Below are positions 61,324-64,000 of a stretch of 64,000 bases of DNA, one piece after another (position 1 is the first letter of the stretch; each line of letters starts with the position of its first letter). The position numbers and the translations under genes were made by a program. The notes under the pieces are model-generated. The model saw nothing but the letters and a program-made list of their open reading frames with translations. It was not told the DNA's origin and did no database searches. The stretch is from Nocardia sp. BMG51109 (GTDB lineage: Bacteria > Actinomycetota > Actinomycetes > Mycobacteriales > Mycobacteriaceae): positions 7,626,001-7,690,000 of the forward strand of contig NZ_JAFQ01000004.1 of NCBI RefSeq assembly GCF_000526215.1, given 5' to 3'.

Positions 61324-63213
61324 TCAGACTCCCCCGAGCCACCCGGTGACGCGCCGGGCGATGTCGTCGGGAGTCAGGCCCAGTTCCTGATGGATCTGCG
61401 CGCGCGAGCTGTGGTCCAGGAACTGTTGCGGCACACCGAGGTCCCGGGTCGGCACGTCCATTCCGGCCGCGCGCAGCCGGGACGAGACCGTGCAGCCGAC
61501 GCCGCCGTGCGTCCCGCCGTCCTCCACCGTCACGACCAGGCGGTAGTTCTCGGCCAGTTTCACGACCGTATCCGAGACCGGCAGCACCCAGCGCGGATCC
61601 ACCACCGTGACCGAAATATCCTCCGCCGCCAGCAGATCCGCGGCCTGCACCGCGATCTGCGCGAACGGGCCCACCGCGACCAGCAGCACGTCGCCGCGCA
61701 CGGTCTGGGCGGCGCCGCCCTCGGGCAGCCGCAGCACGTCCACCCCGTCCAGCCGCTCGGCCGCCGAGATCTCCTCGGGGACAGCGCCCTTCGGGAAACG
61801 GACGGCGGTCGGCCCGTCGCTGATCGCGAGCGCCTCGGCCAGCTCCTCGCGCAGCGTCGCCGCGTCGCGCGGGGCGGCCACGCGGATGCCCGGCACGATG
61901 CCCAGCACCGACAGGTCCCACATGCCGTTGTGGCTGGCGCCGTCGTCGCCGGTGATGCCCGCCCGATCGAGTACCAGGGTGACCGGCAGGTGCAGCAGCG
62001 ACACGTCCATCAGCAGCTGATCGAAGGCGCGGTTGAGGAATGTCGAGTAGATCGCCACCACCGGATGCATCCCGCCCAGGGCCAGTCCGGCCGCCGAGGT
62101 CATCGCGTGCTGCTCGGCGATGCCGACGTCGAACATGCGGTCCGGGAAACGCTGGCCGAACGGCGCCAGCCCCGTCGGGCCCGGCATGGCCGCGGTGATC
62201 GCGACGACGTCGTCGCGCTGCTCGGCCTGGCGGATCAGCTCGTCGGAGAACACCGACGTCCAGCCGACGGACTTGCCGCCGCGCGGCTGCCCGGTCTCGG
62301 GGTCGATGGCGCCGATCGAATGCATCTGGTCGGCCTCGTGGTCCTCGGCCGGCTGATAGCCGCGGCCCTTCTGCGTCACCACATGCACGATGGCCGGGCC
62401 GCCGAAGTCCTTGGCGCGGCGCAGGGCCGCCTCCAGGGCCACCGTGTCGTGCCCGTCCACCGGGCCGAGGTACTTCAGGCCGAGATCGCTGAACAGCTCC
62501 TGCGGGGCCACCGCGTCCTTGATGCCGGCCTTGAACGCGTGCAGCATCGAGTACGCCGAACCGCCGACGCGCGGGATCCCCTGCACGAACCGCTTGGTGG
62601 CGTCGAGGGCCTGCTCGTAGACGGGCTGCATGCGCAGCGCGCTCAGGCGGTCGGCCACGCCGCCGATGGTGGGCGAATACGAGCGGCCGTTGTCGTTCAC
62701 GACGATGGTCAGCGAGCGGTCCGGCCCGCCGGCGATGTTGTTCAGCGCCTCCCAGCACATGCCGCCGGTGAGTGCGCCGTCGCCGACCACGGCGACCACG
62801 TGCCGGCGCTGCTTGCTCAGCGCGAAGGCCTTCGCCAGCCCGTCGGCGTACGACAGCGCCGCGGAGGCGTGCGAGGACTCCACCCAGTCGTGCGCGCTCT
62901 CCGCTCGGCTCGGATATCCGGACAGGCCGCCCTGCTTGCGCAGCGTGTCGAAGCCGTCCTGGCGACCGGTCAGCATCTTGTGCACGTAGGCCTGGTGGCC
63001 GGTGTCGAAGAGGATCGGGTCGGCCGGCGAGTCGAAGATCCGGTGCAGCGCGATCGTCAGCTCGACCACGCCGAGGTTCGGCCCGAGGTGACCACCCGTC
63101 ACCGCGACCTTGCGCACCAGGAACTCGCGGATCTCCTCGGCGAGCTCCTCGATCTCCGGGACCTTCAGCCGGCGCAGGTCCTCGGGCGTATCGATCCGGG
63201 AAAGAATTCCCAC
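61324..63213 (-). CDS. dxs: 1-Deoxy-D-xylulose-5-phosphate synthase DXS
   Basis: A 629-residue thiamine-diphosphate enzyme condensing pyruvate and glyceraldehyde-3-phosphate, first step of the MEP isoprenoid route. Thiamine motif [20 protein letters not shown] to VVNDN, start [35 protein letters not shown], and the transketolase middle and C-terminal domains ([20 protein letters not shown]) are all in place. Start is GTG 63213 with AGGGAG about 10 bases upstream ([12 protein letters not shown]); the longer open frame before it has no family similarity. Rv2682c equivalent. Confidence 0.95.
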   Translation of the reverse strand: MGILSRIDTPEDLRRLKVPEIEELAEEIREFLVRKVAVTGGHLGPNLGVVELTIALHRIFDSPADPILFDTGHQAYVHKMLTGRQDGFDTLRKQGGLSGYPSRAESAHDWVESSHASAALSYADGLAKAFALSKQRRHVVAVVGDGALTGGMCWEALNNIAGGPDRSLTIVVNDNGRSYSPTIGGVADRLSALRMQPVYEQALDATKRFVQGIPRVGGSAYSMLHAFKAGIKDAVAPQELFSDLGLKYLGPVDGHDTVALEAALRRAKDFGGPAIVHVVTQKGRGYQPAEDHEADQMHSIGAIDPETGQPRGGKSVGWTSVFSDELIRQAEQRDDVVAITAAMPGPTGLAPFGQRFPDRMFDVGIAEQHAMTSAAGLALGGMHPVVAIYSTFLNRAFDQLLMDVSLLHLPVTLVLDRAGITGDDGASHNGMWDLSVLGIVPGIRVAAPRDAATLREELAEALAISDGPTAVRFPKGAVPEEISAAERLDGVDVLRLPEGGAAQTVRGDVLLVAVGPFAQIAVQAADLLAAEDISVTVVDPRWVLPVSDTVVKLAENYRLVVTVEDGGTHGGVGCTVSSRLRAAGMDVPTRDLGVPQQFLDHSSRAQIHQELGLTPDDIARRVTGWLGGV

Positions 63214-63625
63214 CGCTGTTACTCCCTCTGGATCGCTCGTCTGTTTCAGACAGTCTACGGAGCCGTCCAGGCCCCTGATGACCAGAATGCGAAGGCTGCT
63301 ATGCGACACGCGGGTCCGCTGTGGTGCGTGTCATGTCCTGACGCCGCCCGGACGAGCTGTGTGCTGTGTCCCAAGCACTCTGGCGACGGCCTCCGCCGCT
63401 GCGTGACACCACGGTAGACGGTGCCGGGTCGATCGCCGAACCGGCCGGGCCCGCCGCAGCGACCGGTCGCGTTCGGACGGGCCCACGTCGCTGCTGGGCG
63501 GCATCGGCCGGAGCGGGCAGGATCGACGGCACGGCCCACGCGCGGGAACGTCCGCGGCCCACCGGCGCACACGATCCATCCACACCGCCCCATCGACACC
63601 GCCCCATAGACCCAGGAGGACCCGG
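63214..63625. other. Intergenic region between divergent dxs and SIMPL gene
   Basis: About 410 bases with no gene I can support. It should hold the two divergent promoters. I see no repeat or riboswitch-like structure. Confidence 0.5.
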
Positions 63626-64000
63626 ATGACCGACGATCGGCCCCACCCCGCCACGGTGACCACCTTCGGGCACGGCACCGCCACCGGCACCCCCGACCTC
63701 GTGCGAGTGTCGATCTCCATCGAAACCCGTTCCAGCACCGTGGCTCTCGCCTACCGCCAGGCCGGCGAACGCACCACGGCGGTCACCGGCGCGCTGCGCG
63801 CCGACGGTGTGCGCCCGGCCGATATCGGTACCACGGGTCTGTCGGTCCGCACCGAGACCACCTGGCTCGACGGCGGCGACACCCGGATCACGGGCTACCT
63901 GGCCACGACCGCGCTGTCGGTATCGCTGCGCGCCGACCGCACCGACTCCGGCGACCCCGACCCGGCGACGGTCGTCGCGCACGCCGTCGACGCGGGCGGC
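63626..64000 (+). CDS. SIMPL-domain (DUF541) protein, 5' part
   Basis: From ATG 63626, with AGGAGGA seven bases before, the frame runs to the window end (125 codons visible). The text TVTTFGHGTATGTPDLVRVS, a run of alternating residues, then AYRQAGERTTAVTGALRADG and DIGTTGLSVRTETTWLDGGD and ITGYLATTALSVSLR matches the SIMPL domain (oxidative-stress-associated YggE/BP26 type). No signal peptide is visible at the start. The rest lies outside the window. Confidence 0.85.
   Translation, partial: MTDDRPHPATVTTFGHGTATGTPDLVRVSISIETRSSTVALAYRQAGERTTAVTGALRADGVRPADIGTTGLSVRTETTWLDGGDTRITGYLATTALSVSLRADRTDSGDPDPATVVAHAVDAGG

Noticed and set aside
61390..63417. A 675-codon plus frame antisense to dxs
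   Set aside because: His/Arg-rich shadow; dxs on minus is complete with thiamine motifs.

Overview
The window looks like a chromosome segment of a high-GC actinomycete of the mycolic-acid group (Mycobacteriales), most likely Nocardia or a close relative. This rests on the right-hand block, which carries AftC, RibD-like reductase, ZapE, MsrB, HemQ, CgoX, HemE, a DUF3000 protein, RNase D, an EchA15-like gene and DXS in nearly the order I know from Mycobacterium tuberculosis Rv2669-Rv2682c. The genus is an inference; the synteny and gene families are what I see.

Left part, about 1-16.8 kb, is a biosynthetic region. It opens with the 3' part of an NDP-hexose 2,3-dehydratase gene (deoxysugar pathway), an MFS exporter and an EspR/XRE-like regulator on a shared divergent control region. 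A tight four-gene operon follows: a putative haem-dependent tyrosine hydroxylase of the SfmD/LmbB2 type, a SafC/SfmM3-type O-methyltransferase that has lost its whole SAM-binding core by in-frame deletion, an SfmM2-like methyltransferase, and a true tyrosine phenol-lyase. After an IS5-family remnant comes a 2448-residue polyketide synthase with the domain order KS-AT-DH-cMT-ER-KR-ACP. It is coupled to a stand-alone PfaB-like acyltransferase and a carboxymuconolactone-decarboxylase-like protein. My working idea is that tyrosine is ring-modified and then cleaved to a methylcatechol-type phenol that meets a reduced, C-methylated polyketide chain. I know of no described pathway with this combination.

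Middle part, about 16.9-31.1 kb, is accessory DNA: a Ser/Thr kinase with a predicted beta-propeller sensor; a secreted nuclease toxin with a SUKH-type immunity protein; a TetR/nitroreductase/flavin-monooxygenase unit with four copies of one operator; a three-gene unit in which a small membrane protein, an ECF-type sigma factor and a membrane-anchored pentapeptide-repeat protein are joined by two 4-base stop/start overlaps; a DNA-ligase-like fragment cut by an IS427-type element; and a large acidic unknown protein. It ends at a tRNA cluster (Val-CAC on minus; Gly-GCC, Cys-GCA, Val-GAC on plus).

Right part, about 32-64 kb, is mostly housekeeping or lineage-typical: ArsR and MFS genes, a protein joining a sigma-region-4-like helix-turn-helix to a degraded TnsA-like nuclease fold, a FAD monooxygenase/VOC pair under a GntR-TetR fusion regulator, a CtpI-type P-ATPase, a CoiA-like protein, and then the conserved block. 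Within that block the EchA15-like enoyl-CoA hydratase is broken by a deletion. The last gene, a SIMPL-domain protein, runs off the window.
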